Assembly (NCBI GenBank): GCA_020848745.1
Contig: JADLHM010000141.1
Coordinates: 1-38,598, forward strand
From: Deltaproteobacteria bacterium
GTDB taxonomy: Bacteria > Desulfobacterota > Binatia > UTPRO1
Reading direction: 5' to 3'
Length of the DNA stretch: 38,598 bases
A program made the translations under genes and the position numbers. Under the pieces are notes generated by a model, which was not told the origin of the DNA, did no database searches, and was given only the letters and a program-made list of their open reading frames with translations. Below, piece after piece: positions 1-9,067 of the stretch. Each line of letters opens with the position of its first letter. Position 1 is the stretch's first letter.

Positions 1-241
1 CCGGCTCGTCGCCGAAGTGGGCGCGGATGATCCGCTGCTTCAGGTACTCGAGGGTGCCGAGGTCTTCGACGATGTCGCCGCCGGTGTCGTAGAAGAAGAT
101 CTCGCCGCTCTTGTTGCGTCCGACGGCGACCACCCACTCGAGCTCGTCACGGTCTTCGAGCAGATAGTTGATGGTCTGCGACACTCCCTTTCCGGAGATG
201 ATCGTGACCTTCGCACGTGCGGTCTTGTCGTCGTTCGCCAT
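1..241 (-). CDS. Unknown protein, partial (3' end outside window)
   Basis: This reading frame starts at ATG (241) and runs off the left edge, giving 80 residues of an incomplete protein. The start reads MANDDKTARAKVTIISGKG and the visible part is charged, mixed alpha/beta in character and has no signal peptide or membrane segment. I do not recognise a family. Codon use matches the surrounding genes, and the frame is uninterrupted from the ATG to the edge. It lies 43 bases downstream of the methyltransferase stop, and a possible promoter sits in that gap, so it may be transcribed separately. Function is unassigned. Confidence 0.65.
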   Translation of the reverse strand, partial: MANDDKTARAKVTIISGKGVSQTINYLLEDRDELEWVVAVGRNKSGEIFFYDTGGDIVEDLGTLEYLKQRIIRAHFGDEP

Positions 242-272
242 CAGCGGATTGAACAGAATCGGCTAACGGGAC

Positions 273-299
273 CGTATAAGCGGGCTAGGGAGCAGTCAA
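273..299 (-). promoter_or_regulatory. Possible sigma70 promoter for the partial gene at 1-241
   Basis: Read on the minus strand, TTGACT (299-294) is followed after 15 bases by TATACG (278-273). The spacer is short and the -35 lies partly over the end of the upstream gene, so this is only a candidate. The predicted start would give a leader of roughly 25 bases. Confidence 0.3.
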
Positions 300-1532
300 T
301 ACGGCTTCGAGGATCGTCTCGACGTGCGGACTCTGCGGAAACAGGTCGATGGGCTGCACGCGGGCGACGACGAAGCCGGCGCCCGCGAGCGTGCGGACGT
401 CGCGCGCGAGCGTCGTCGGATCGCACGATACGTACACGATGCGTCGGGGCGCGAGGCGCGCGAGCAGCCCGGCGACGGCCGCGGCGCCCGTTCGCGGCGG
501 GTCGAGCACGACCACGTCCGCGCCGGAGAGGCCGTGGCGGCGCAGGTGGTCGTCCGCCGCGGCGACCTCGAAGCGTGCGTTGACGAGCCCGCTCGCCGCC
601 GCGCTCGCCGCGCCGTCCTCGACGGCGCGCGGGTCCTGGTCGACGGCGACGACCGACGACGCGGCGCGGGCGAGCGGCAGGGTGAGGTTTCCGGCGCCGC
701 AGAAGAGGTCGAGGACGGGCGCCCCGCCGCCGACCATCGCCACCACGGTGCGTACGAGGAGGAGGTTGGCGGCCGGATTCACCTGCGTGAAGGTTCCCGC
801 GCGCTGGACGGTCGGCGCCGCGTCGATCTCGGAGCGTACCGTGATCTCCGTGACGCCGAAGCGGCGCGTCCACGTCCGACCACGGAGCGCGACGCCCGCG
901 GCCGTCGGCGTCGCGGCGAGCCAGGCGCGGATCGCGCCGTCGTCGGCGGCCGCGAATGCGCCGCGCGCGGTGGCGTCGAGCACGAGTCCCTTGCGGCCGT
1001 TCGCGACGATCTCCACGTCCTCGAGCGTCGTTTGCAGCGATCCGACGAGCGCGCGCAGCGGCGCGAGCCCGGCCGCGACGGCGGGCTCCGCGATCGGGCA
1101 CCGGTCGATCGGGACGAGCGCGTGCGAACGCGGCCGGCGGTAGCCCACGACGCCGCCCGCGCCGACGTGTACGCGGATCCGGTGGCGATAGGCCCATTCC
1201 GAGGGCGCCGCCAAGATGGGCGCGAGCGCGCGCGGCGTCACGCCGGCGATCCGCGCCAGCGACTCGCGGACGTTCGTCTCCTTGGCGGCGAGCTGCGTCA
1301 CGTAGTCGACGTGTTGCCACGGGCAGCCGCCGCACTCGCGCGCCCACGGACACGGCGGGTCGCGCCGCGCCGGACCGGGTGCGCACACGTGAAGGAGCGC
1401 GGCGCGCGCCCAGTTGCCGTGCTCCTCGACGACGCGAACCCGGACGCGGTCGCCCGGCGCGGCCCCCGGAACGAACACGACCCGGCCGTCGCGGCGGCCG
1501 ACCGCGTCCGGCCCGTAGGCGAGCGTGGTCAC
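285..1532 (-). CDS. rlmD: RlmD/TrmA-family RNA (uracil-5-)-methyltransferase
   Basis: This protein is predicted to methylate C5 of a uridine in RNA, most likely 23S rRNA, using S-adenosylmethionine. The N-terminus is a TRAM domain (LAYGPDAVGR, then a VVFVPGAAPGDRV strand pair). A four-cysteine iron-sulfur cluster motif follows (PCPWARECGGCPW). The C-terminal Rossmann fold has QVNP, the SAM-binding VLDLFCGAGNLTLPLA, the DPPRTG motif, and the catalytic-cysteine motif YVSCDPTTLARD with the closing LFPQSPHVET. The family contains RlmC, RlmD and TrmA, and target specificity cannot be read from the sequence. The GTG start at 1532 gives 415 residues but cuts into the first TRAM strand. The frame stays open upstream without ATG, GTG or TTG, and a CTG at 1577 would restore the strand, so the start is uncertain. 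Confidence 0.85.
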   Translation of the reverse strand: MTTLAYGPDAVGRRDGRVVFVPGAAPGDRVRVRVVEEHGNWARAALLHVCAPGPARRDPPCPWARECGGCPWQHVDYVTQLAAKETNVRESLARIAGVTPRALAPILAAPSEWAYRHRIRVHVGAGGVVGYRRPRSHALVPIDRCPIAEPAVAAGLAPLRALVGSLQTTLEDVEIVANGRKGLVLDATARGAFAAADDGAIRAWLAATPTAAGVALRGRTWTRRFGVTEITVRSEIDAAPTVQRAGTFTQVNPAANLLLVRTVVAMVGGGAPVLDLFCGAGNLTLPLARAASSVVAVDQDPRAVEDGAASAAASGLVNARFEVAAADDHLRRHGLSGADVVVLDPPRTGAAAVAGLLARLAPRRIVYVSCDPTTLARDVRTLAGAGFVVARVQPIDLFPQSPHVETILEAVLTAP

Positions 1533-1587
1533 GTCGAGGACGAACGTCCCCGGCTCGTCGGGACAATGGGGCGTCAGCGGCGTCGAC

Positions 1588-1917
1588 TCAGTTCGCGGTG
1601 GAGGGTGCTTCCACCGGCGCGTCGGCCGCCGGCGCCTCGCGTGCGGGCGCCGGCTGCGCGCGCGTCACCGCCTCGAAGCGGGCGACGAGCTCTTCGAAGC
1701 GGCGCGCCATCTGCTCGCTCCGCCCGGCGACGTCCTCGAGGCGGCGCGCCATGAACGTGCGCTGGTCCTCGAGCTCGCGGATCTTTCCCTCGAGCTCCTG
1801 GACGCGCGGGTTGGCGGCGATGATGTAGTTGCCCGCGCCCGACGTCACCATGAACACCGCGCCGGCCACGCCCAGGATGAACCCGAGCAGGAACCCCACC
1901 AGTATCTTCAAGATCAT
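1588..1917 (-). CDS. Small membrane-anchored coiled-coil protein
   Basis: This 109-residue protein has one N-terminal membrane segment (about residues 3-25, MILKILVGFLLGFILGVAG), then a polar heptad-like helix (about 37-85, rich in Glu, Arg and Leu, e.g. VQELEGKIRELEDQ), and ends in a low-complexity Ala/Pro tail. The topology suggests an anchor with a coiled coil in the cytoplasm or periplasm. I cannot assign a named family. Its ATG overlaps the glutamate dehydrogenase stop as ATGA, which fixes the start and implies translational coupling. The methyltransferase gene follows in the same direction. A role in glutamate dehydrogenase function is not implied by anything in the sequence. Confidence 0.75.
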   Translation of the reverse strand: MILKILVGFLLGFILGVAGAVFMVTSGAGNYIIAANPRVQELEGKIRELEDQRTFMARRLEDVAGRSEQMARRFEELVARFEAVTRAQPAPAREAPAADAPVEAPSTAN

Positions 1918-4900
1918 GCGGCCTCCTCCAATCGTCCGAGCTCGCGCACCAATACCATGATCGCGGGGAGTGTGACGGTCCCGGCGCTCTGGAGGTCGGC
2001 GAGGAGGGCGCGAATGCGTTCCAGGGTGGCGGCGCGGCGGAGGCGGAAGGTGACGACCCGCGCCGCGACCTCGCCGCTGCCGGCGAGGAGCTGGCGGGTG
2101 AGCTCGCGGCGCACGTGGTCGAGCTCGGCGCCGAGGCTTTCGACGGCGCGGCGCTCCCAGCGGTCCTCGCCGGCGACGTCGTCGAGCGCCTGTCGGAGCC
2201 ACGCGAAGTCGAAGATCTCGGCCGCGCCGAAGTACGCGGCGGCGGCGGTCGCGGGCGGAATGTTCGTCGCGCCGGCGACGTGGGCGACGTCGAGGAGGGC
2301 ACGCAGCCCTTCCAGCCGGACGCAGGCCGCGGCGAGGTCCGTCGGCACCTGCTCCGCGACGAGGGCGGCGACGCGGGCGTCCCGGCGGGCGCGCTCCGCG
2401 GCGGGCAACGCCGCCTCCGCCTCGGCGAGGGCGGGCCGGGTGCGGTCGATCATCGCGTCGAGCGGACCGAGGCGCGGGTAGGCGGCGAGGATCCAGCGCA
2501 CGGCGCGATCGAGTCCGGCGACCACCAGGTCCAGGATGCGTGTTTCGATCGTCGGGCCCGCGTCCACGGCTCGCGCCGCGATCGCCCGCGCGTCGGAGAG
2601 CGCGTCGGCGACCACGAACGCGCGTGCGACGTCCGGGGCCGTCGCGCCGCTCTCGCGCATGGTGCGGGTGAAGAAAGCGGCGCCCATCAGGTCCACGACG
2701 TCGTTGGTGAGGGTGGTCGCGATGATCTCGCGGCGGAGACGGTGCACGCGGATCGCGTCGCGGCAGCGGGCGACCATCCGCGCCGGGAAATACGCCAGCA
2801 GCACGCGCTCGAGGTGGGGATCCTCGCAGAGCGCGTCGCTCGCGAGGAGCCGCGTCGCGTGCATCTTGGCGTAGGCGAGCAGCACCGCCAGCTCCGGCCG
2901 GGTGAGGCCGCGGGCGATCGAGCGCCGGGCGCGCAGCGCGTCGCGGTCGGGGAGTCCCTCGAGGGCGCGATCGAGGAGGCCGGTCGCCTCGAGGTCAGCC
3001 ATCATCTCGCGGAAGTGGACGAGCCGGGTCTCGCTGCGGCGCTGATCGCGCGAGATGGCGCGGCTCTGGCTCCGGTTGTGCGCGAGCACGAGCGCGGCCA
3101 CGTCCTCGGCGAGCTCCTGGAGGAGCGCGTTCCGCTCGGCCGTCGTCATGGCGCCGCTCGCCACCGGCGGCTGGAGCGCGATCTTGAGGTTCACCTCGTG
3201 ATCGGAGGTGTCGACGCCCGCCGAATTGTCGATGGCGTCGGTGTTGATGCGTCCGCCGGCGAGCGCGAACTCGACCCGGGCGCGCTGCGTGAAACCGAGG
3301 TTCCCGCCTTCGCCGACGACGCGCGCGCGCAGCTCGCTCGCGTTGACGCGCACGGTGGCGTTCGTGCCGTCGCCGACGTCGGCGTTGCTCTCGCCGCGCG
3401 ACTTCACGTACGTGCCGATGCCGCCGTTGAAGAGCAGGTCGGTCGGCATCCGCAGAACCGCCTGGATCAGCTGGTCGCCGTCGATCGTCTCGGCGGCGAT
3501 GCCGAGCATGGCGCGCGCCTCGGCCGAGAGGCGGACGATCTTCGTGCCGCGCGGGATCACCGCGCCTCCCGCGCTCAGCGCCTCGGGGCGATAGTCGGCC
3601 CAGCTCGAGTGCGGCAGGGCGAACAGGCGCGTGCGCTCGGCGTACGATGCCTCCGGATCCGGGTCGGGATCGAGAAAGACGTGGCGGTGGTCGAACGCCG
3701 CGCGCAGCCGCGCGGCGCGGGAGCACAGCAGGCCGTTCCCGAAGACGTCGCCGCTCATGTCGCCGATGCCGGTCACCGTGAAAGGGTCGCGGGCGACGTC
3801 GCGTCCGTCGAGCTCGCGGAAGTGGAGCGCGACGCATTCCCAGGCGCCGCGGGCGGTGATGCCCATGCGCTTGTGGTCGTACCCGTGCGAGCCGCCCGAG
3901 GCGAAGGCGTCGCCGAGCCAGAAGCCCCGCTCCTCGGCGAGCGCGTTGGCGACGTCCGAGAACGTCGCGGTGCCCTTGTCGGCGGCGACGACCAGGTAGG
4001 GATCCGGCTCGTCGTGGCAGACGGTCCCCTCCGGACGCGCGATGCGGTCGCCGTCGACGTCGTCGGTGAGGTCGAGGAGGCAGCCGACGAACGTGCGATA
4101 GGCGTCGAGCACCGCCGGCGGACTCACGGGCCCCTTCACGACGAAGCCGCCCTTCGCGCCGACCGGCACGATGACGGCGTTCTTCACGGTCTGCGTCTTC
4201 ATGAGGCCGAGGACCTCGGTCCGGAAGTCGTCGCGCCGATCGCTCCACCGCAGACCGCCCCGCGCGATGCGTCCCGCCCGCAGGTGCACGCCCTCGATGC
4301 GCGGGCCGTGGACGAAGATCTCGTACAACGGGCGCGGCTTCGGCATGTGGTCGACCCGGGTGCCATCGATCTTGAACGCGACGGTGTCGCCGCGGCCGGC
4401 CGCGAGCCCGGCGTAGTAGCTCGTCCGGACGGTCGCGCCGACCATGTTGCCGAGCGCGCGGAGCACGCGGTCGTCGGCGATGCTCGGGACGTCGTCGAGC
4501 GCGCGCACGAACGCCTCGTAGGCCGCGGAGGCGCGGCCGCGATCGGCGTGCGGGTCGTGGCGCGCGCCGAACCACGCGAAGAGCAGCGCGGCGTGGCTCG
4601 GGTTGCGGATGAGCGCCTCGACCGACGCCCGCGGGCTCGGCGCCGCGCCGATCTGCGCCGCGTAGGCGGCGTAGGCGCGCAGCACTTGCACCTCCTGCCA
4701 CGCGAGGCCGGCGGCCGGCACCAGGCGGTGCAGCCCGTCGCTCTCGACCCGACCCTCGCGGACGGCGAGCACGGTCGCGACGAGGCGCGCGGCGTCGCGC
4801 GCGACGTCCACGCGATCGCCCGCCTCGGTCCGCACGAGGAAGGTCTCGACGTGGGCGGGCGCGCCGTCGAGCGCGGGCAGGAGCACGGTGTTCTCCGCGA

Positions 4901-6668
4901 ACACCCGCAGGCCGAGGTCTTCGAGCACGGGCATGACGTCGGAGAGGACGAGGGGCTCCCGCAGATAGAGCTTGAGCGCGGTGTAGGGCTCGGGATGTCC
5001 GGCGGCGTCGGCGAGGGCGATTCGCGTCCTGCCGCCGCCGGCGAGGGCCTCGAGCTCCGCCACGTCGTCGGCGGCGGTTGCCGGGTCGGTCGCCGCCTTG
5101 TAGGCGTCCGGAAAGATCGCCGCGTAGCGGTCCGCGAGGGCCGCACCGTCGACGTCGCCCCGCGCGCTGCGCAGCCGATCGCGCAGGCGGTCGTTCCAGC
5201 CGCGCGTCAGCTCGGCGATCTCGCACTGCAGGTCCTCGCGCCGGATCGCCAGCACCTGGGCACGCGACGCGGCGAGCGAGACGTGCAGGCGCGCGTGCTC
5301 GCCCTCGCCGAGCACGACGTGGTCTTCGACGACCTCGCCGCCGAAGCGCGTCGCCAGCAGGTCGCGCACGCGGTCGCGGACGACCTCGGAGAAGGCGTCG
5401 CGCGGCATGACGATCGTGGCGGCGACGCCGCGCTCGAGCGGATCGGGGCGCAACGTGAGCGACAGCTCGCGCGTGCGCTCGGCCGCGAGGATCGCGCGGA
5501 TCTCGCCGCGGATCGCGTCGACCGACATCGCGAAGAGATCGGCCTTGGGCAGCGTGTCGAAGACGGCCAGGATCTCGCGGTGCTCGTGCGAATCCGGGAC
5601 GACGCGCTCGGCCTGCAACACCTGCTGCAAGCGCCGCCGCAAGACCGGGATCTCCGAGGCCTCGTCGGCATGGGCCTGGAAGGTGAAGAGTCCGAGGAGG
5701 CGGAACTCGCCGCGCACGCGACCCTGGCGGTCGAGCTTCTTGACGCCCACGTACTCCATCCGCACGTCGCGGTGGACCGGGGCGTGGGCGGTGGTGCGCG
5801 CGAGGACGAGCAGCGGTCCGCCGACCACGCGGCTGCGTATCGGCTCGGGGATGCTCGCGACCGGCGTCGGCTCGGCGTAGTGCGAGCGCTCCGTGCGACG
5901 GAGGAGCCCGAGACCGGAGTCGGGGTCGAGCGCGAGGGTCGGCACGTCGTCGCGCTCCTCGAGGGAGACGCTGCGGTACCCGAGGAAGACGAAGCCGCCG
6001 GCGATCAGCCAGCGCAGCAGCTCCTGGACCTCCTGCACCTCGTCGTCCCAGGCCGCGCTGCCGCCCTTGTACCCGTCGAGGTGCGCGACGACCCCCTCGG
6101 TCGCGGCGACGAGCGCGGGATAGTCGTCCGTCACGAGCACGAGGTCGGCGAGGCGCGCGGCGACGCTCGCCTCGAGATCGGCGCGGCGCTCCGCGTCGAG
6201 GGGCGGCAACACGGCGAGCACGAGCGACTCGCGCCGGCCGCTCTCGCCCGCAGCGTCGAGCCCCTGGAGCCGTCCGAGCTCGCCGCCGGCGGCGGGCTCG
6301 CGCCGCGTCGTCAGCAGCGGGTGGAGGACGTGGCGGACCTCGATGCCCGCCGCCCGCACGCAGTTGCGGATCGTGTCGACGATGAACGGGCGATCGGTCG
6401 CGACGGTCTCGAGGACGGTGGCCACGTCGTCCGCGCGGGTCCGGACGCGCGGCGCCTGGCCGGGCGCCGCGAGGAAGGCGAAGCTCCGCGTGGCGACCGC
6501 GGCGGCCGCCTCGTCGCCGAGCTCCTCGGCCCAGGGCTCGCCGTCCTTGCTGAAGAGGGCGGTGGCCAGCACGGCGATCGCCTCGTCCTCCCATCCCGCG
6601 TGGCGTTCGCGCACGCGGGAGACGATGCGCGCCAGACGATCGGTCTCGACGGCCGCCGGGCGGCTCAC
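1914..6668 (-). CDS. gdhB: NAD-specific glutamate dehydrogenase, large (180-kDa-type) family
   Basis: The enzyme oxidatively deaminates glutamate to 2-oxoglutarate and ammonium with NAD+, feeding carbon into the TCA cycle. At 1584 residues it has the length of the large bacterial class described in Streptomyces and Pseudomonas. The catalytic core is clear: GGLRWSDRRDDFRTEVLGLM, then PVGAKGGFVVKGP with the substrate-binding lysine near residue 839, followed by VVAADKGTATFSD and ASGGSHGYDHKRMGITARGA, then TGIGDMSGDVFGNG. The long N-terminal region is the regulatory, ACT-like part of the family. The GTG start at 6668 shares four bases (GTGA) with the stop of the upstream gene, which supports this start. 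The stop overlaps the next gene's ATG, so three genes are translationally chained. The symbol varies between organisms (gdhB, gdh2). Confidence 0.93.
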   Translation of the reverse strand: MSRPAAVETDRLARIVSRVRERHAGWEDEAIAVLATALFSKDGEPWAEELGDEAAAAVATRSFAFLAAPGQAPRVRTRADDVATVLETVATDRPFIVDTIRNCVRAAGIEVRHVLHPLLTTRREPAAGGELGRLQGLDAAGESGRRESLVLAVLPPLDAERRADLEASVAARLADLVLVTDDYPALVAATEGVVAHLDGYKGGSAAWDDEVQEVQELLRWLIAGGFVFLGYRSVSLEERDDVPTLALDPDSGLGLLRRTERSHYAEPTPVASIPEPIRSRVVGGPLLVLARTTAHAPVHRDVRMEYVGVKKLDRQGRVRGEFRLLGLFTFQAHADEASEIPVLRRRLQQVLQAERVVPDSHEHREILAVFDTLPKADLFAMSVDAIRGEIRAILAAERTRELSLTLRPDPLERGVAATIVMPRDAFSEVVRDRVRDLLATRFGGEVVEDHVVLGEGEHARLHVSLAASRAQVLAIRREDLQCEIAELTRGWNDRLRDRLRSARGDVDGAALADRYAAIFPDAYKAATDPATAADDVAELEALAGGGRTRIALADAAGHPEPYTALKLYLREPLVLSDVMPVLEDLGLRVFAENTVLLPALDGAPAHVETFLVRTEAGDRVDVARDAARLVATVLAVREGRVESDGLHRLVPAAGLAWQEVQVLRAYAAYAAQIGAAPSPRASVEALIRNPSHAALLFAWFGARHDPHADRGRASAAYEAFVRALDDVPSIADDRVLRALGNMVGATVRTSYYAGLAAGRGDTVAFKIDGTRVDHMPKPRPLYEIFVHGPRIEGVHLRAGRIARGGLRWSDRRDDFRTEVLGLMKTQTVKNAVIVPVGAKGGFVVKGPVSPPAVLDAYRTFVGCLLDLTDDVDGDRIARPEGTVCHDEPDPYLVVAADKGTATFSDVANALAEERGFWLGDAFASGGSHGYDHKRMGITARGAWECVALHFRELDGRDVARDPFTVTGIGDMSGDVFGNGLLCSRAARLRAAFDHRHVFLDPDPDPEASYAERTRLFALPHSSWADYRPEALSAGGAVIPRGTKIVRLSAEARAMLGIAAETIDGDQLIQAVLRMPTDLLFNGGIGTYVKSRGESNADVGDGTNATVRVNASELRARVVGEGGNLGFTQRARVEFALAGGRINTDAIDNSAGVDTSDHEVNLKIALQPPVASGAMTTAERNALLQELAEDVAALVLAHNRSQSRAISRDQRRSETRLVHFREMMADLEATGLLDRALEGLPDRDALRARRSIARGLTRPELAVLLAYAKMHATRLLASDALCEDPHLERVLLAYFPARMVARCRDAIRVHRLRREIIATTLTNDVVDLMGAAFFTRTMRESGATAPDVARAFVVADALSDARAIAARAVDAGPTIETRILDLVVAGLDRAVRWILAAYPRLGPLDAMIDRTRPALAEAEAALPAAERARRDARVAALVAEQVPTDLAAACVRLEGLRALLDVAHVAGATNIPPATAAAAYFGAAEIFDFAWLRQALDDVAGEDRWERRAVESLGAELDHVRRELTRQLLAGSGEVAARVVTFRLRRAATLERIRALLADLQSAGTVTLPAIMVLVRELGRLEEAA

Positions 6669-7066
6669 GGCGTCACCGGGCGCCGCCGGATGCGCGCCGC
6701 GTCCTCCCAGGGCTGGTCGACCGGAAAGGCGGCGTCGGCGTGCACCTCGATCCGCGCGCAGCCGCGCGCCGCGGCGCGCGCTCCGGCGCAGGCGAGGAGC
6801 GCGGCGACGGCCGCGGCGTCGCCGCGCAGCTCGCGTACCATCGCGGTCGTCGGACCGAGCCCGCGCACGTACGCGATCACGACGAGCCCGGCGAGGGCGT
6901 CCGCGCCTTCCCGCTCGGCGACGTAGAGGTCCTCGCGGAGCGTGCCGACGAGCCGCCGGAAGCGCTTGCGGTCCGCGCGGGCCGCGTCGAGCGGAGCGCC
7001 GAGCAGGGCTCGTACGCGCGTGAAGTCGTCCCGGCGCGCGCGCCGCACCACGAGCCCGGCCAGCAT
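6665..7066 (-). CDS. GNAT-like acyltransferase, probable
   Basis: This is a protein of 133 residues from the ATG at 7066. It begins with a typical GNAT first strand (LVVRRARRDDFTRVRALL). A strand pair follows (LYVAEREG, then LAGLVVIAYVRGLG), and a later helix and strand (AGARAAARGCARIEVHAD) resembles the end of the acetyl-CoA-binding core. The usual Q/RxxGxG/A loop is not obvious, so activity is uncertain and it may be degenerate or non-catalytic. An upstream ATG at 7132 would add 22 residues that do not look like part of the fold. It is the first gene of the chain into glutamate dehydrogenase, overlapping it by four bases. The substrate is unknown. Confidence 0.6.
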   Translation of the reverse strand: MLAGLVVRRARRDDFTRVRALLGAPLDAARADRKRFRRLVGTLREDLYVAEREGADALAGLVVIAYVRGLGPTTAMVRELRGDAAAVAALLACAGARAAARGCARIEVHADAAFPVDQPWEDAARIRRRPVTP

Positions 7067-7162
7067 GGCCCCGGTGTTTACCAACCGGGACGCGGCCGGG
7101 CCAGCGGAGGGCATCGCGAGATCGGCTCGCATCCTCGTCGGCTCGCGCCCGCCGGCGTCCGG

Positions 7163-9067
7163 TCAGCGCGTCTTCTGGCGGCAGACGACGCGGTTCGCGC
7201 GTCGGTTCGTCTGGCAGCCGCTCGCGCTGACGTAGCGTTCGCTCGCGACCGCCACCGACAGTACGAGCTCGGGGGCGCGGCTGCGCTCGAGGTCGAGATG
7301 CGCTGCGGTCAGGGCGAGCGTATAGCGCGCGCCGTCGCGCGAGTGCAGCGTGACCTTCTTCACGCCGCCGAGGAGCTGGCCCGTCTTGTCGGCGAACGAC
7401 AGGCTCGTGCCGTTGCGGTTCATCTTCCAGTCGCGCGCGGGGACGACCACCTGCATCAGCTGGTCGCCGTCGGTCTTGGCGAGCGTCATCGTGAGCGCTT
7501 GCCCCGCGACCTCCGCCATCGCGGCGGCCGCGATCGCGTCGAAACGGCCCTTGATGGTGATCGAGTCCTCGTGCGCGGCCTTCCCGATCGCGATCCGCAT
7601 CGACTGGATCACGAGGAGGCCGCACGCGTCCGTGGCGAGCTGGTCGGGATTCGCCATCGCGTCGCAGTTGTCGCACGCGTCGCCGATGCCGTCGCCGTCG
7701 ATGTCCTCCTGCCGTCCGTTGGACGCCGCGGGGCAATTGTCCTCGGCGTCGGCGATGCCGTCGGCGTCGGCATCCGGCGGCGGAGGCGTCGGCGCGATGG
7801 TCGGCGTCGGCGCCGGCGTCGGCTCGCCCGCGCCGTTCCCGGGGTACAGATAGCTCGCGCCGGCGCGGTCGTCGTCGGTGAGGCCGGCGCCGCGGCCGTC
7901 GAAGTGGGCGAACGAGTACATCGTTGCGCTCGCGTCGGTGGAGTGCGCGAGGCCGATCGTATGGCCGATCTCGTGCGTCGCGACCTCCGCGAGGTTGGTC
8001 GCGTTCCAGAACGAGCAGCCGCTCCAGCCGTTGTTGAAGATGATGTCGCCTTCGACCACCTCGCGGAACGTCGTGCCGGCGAAGGTCTTCGACGCGCCGC
8101 CGGCGCAGTAGCCGCCGATGGCGAGGACGCCGCCGCAGCCCGAGGGATCGGTCACCTCGTTGAACGGGTCGTTGAAGACGATCTTGCTGGTGCCGTCGCA
8201 GAAGCCGTTTGCGGTCGCCGCGGTCGTTCCGGCGGACTGCATGACCAGCGACGATGTCGGTACGCCGGTCCACACGGCGAACGCGTCGTTGATCGCTTTC
8301 TGGCTGGCGGTGAAGCCGATCTTCGCGTCGCCGGCCTGATCGAGGTAGTACCGCACCGGCTGGCCCTCGTCGGGGAGGAACCAGCGCACGTTGTTGAAGA
8401 GCTTGAACCCCTCGGCGTCGGTCGGCGCGGGGACCGTCGCGGCCGCGCGCGCGCCGGAGGCCGACGCGAGCGGCTGCAGCATGCGCGGCACCGGCTGACT
8501 GCGCACGATGTCCTGAAGCCGGGCGACGAACGGGCCGGCGAGGCGACGGTCGGCCGGGTCGTGGGTCTGGAGGCGCGCGCCGCCGAGGACCACGACGCCG
8601 TCCTCGTCGAGCGAGCGGCTCGCGACGCGCGCGCCGCTCGCGGGATCGGTCGCGACCGAGAACTTGCCGAGCCCCATCTGGGTCGTGCGGAGAAACCCCT
8701 CGCCGTCCTGGCCCAGGAAGGCGATGACGCTCTCGCCGACCTCGTAGCGCGCGGCGCCGTAGAGGTGCAGCTCGTCGTCGCCGACGCGGCCGCCGGGGTC
8801 GCGAATCGTGATGGTCGCCTGCGGGAGATATCCTTTGATGACGTGCTCCACCGCGAGGGTCGTGAACGTGACGATCGAGCCGCCGCTCGTGCGCTCGGCG
8901 TGCACGTCGGCCACGGTGCCGGTCACGATCGCGTCGGCGGAGAGCGTGAGCGCCTCGTCGCTCATGCGGACGAGCGTCGTCGCGCGTGCGGGCGCCGACA
9001 TCAGGAGCAGCAGCCCGGCGAGCGCGGCCGCGACGCGCAGCGTGACGAGAACGGACCGACGAAGCAT
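7163..9067 (-). CDS. Secreted matrixin-like zinc metalloprotease with thrombospondin type 3 repeats
   Basis: This 634-residue protein starts with a signal peptide (basic MLRRSVLVTLR, hydrophobic core, cleavage near SAPARA, about residue 30). An N-terminal region of unknown fold covers about 30-200. The catalytic domain has the metzincin zinc motif HEIGHTIGLAHS followed by a Met-turn (ATMYSF), and several cysteines around GGVLAIGGYC that suggest disulfides. A Pro/Thr linker (PTPAPTPTIAPTPPPP) leads to two calcium-binding thrombospondin type 3 repeats (DADADGIADAEDNCP, DIDGDGIGDACDNC). A C-terminal beta-rich domain of about 170 residues ends in two cysteines and a basic tail. The protein is expected to act outside the cell or on the surface. 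A GGAGGGG Shine-Dalgarno precedes the ATG. Confidence 0.87.
   Translation of the reverse strand: MLRRSVLVTLRVAAALAGLLLLMSAPARATTLVRMSDEALTLSADAIVTGTVADVHAERTSGGSIVTFTTLAVEHVIKGYLPQATITIRDPGGRVGDDELHLYGAARYEVGESVIAFLGQDGEGFLRTTQMGLGKFSVATDPASGARVASRSLDEDGVVVLGGARLQTHDPADRRLAGPFVARLQDIVRSQPVPRMLQPLASASGARAAATVPAPTDAEGFKLFNNVRWFLPDEGQPVRYYLDQAGDAKIGFTASQKAINDAFAVWTGVPTSSLVMQSAGTTAATANGFCDGTSKIVFNDPFNEVTDPSGCGGVLAIGGYCAGGASKTFAGTTFREVVEGDIIFNNGWSGCSFWNATNLAEVATHEIGHTIGLAHSTDASATMYSFAHFDGRGAGLTDDDRAGASYLYPGNGAGEPTPAPTPTIAPTPPPPDADADGIADAEDNCPAASNGRQEDIDGDGIGDACDNCDAMANPDQLATDACGLLVIQSMRIAIGKAAHEDSITIKGRFDAIAAAAMAEVAGQALTMTLAKTDGDQLMQVVVPARDWKMNRNGTSLSFADKTGQLLGGVKKVTLHSRDGARYTLALTAAHLDLERSRAPELVLSVAVASERYVSASGCQTNRRANRVVCRQKTR

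Noticed and set aside
2115-6926. Very long plus-strand open frame opposite the glutamate dehydrogenase
   Set aside because: It is the antisense of a confident gene, is extremely rich in Arg, Gly, Val and Ala as expected in high-GC shadow frames, and shows no domain.
7640-7830. Repetitive GCGTCGGC-rich stretch as a tandem repeat element
   Set aside because: It is the coding sequence of the Pro/Thr linker and the thrombospondin type 3 repeats, so the repetition is at protein level.
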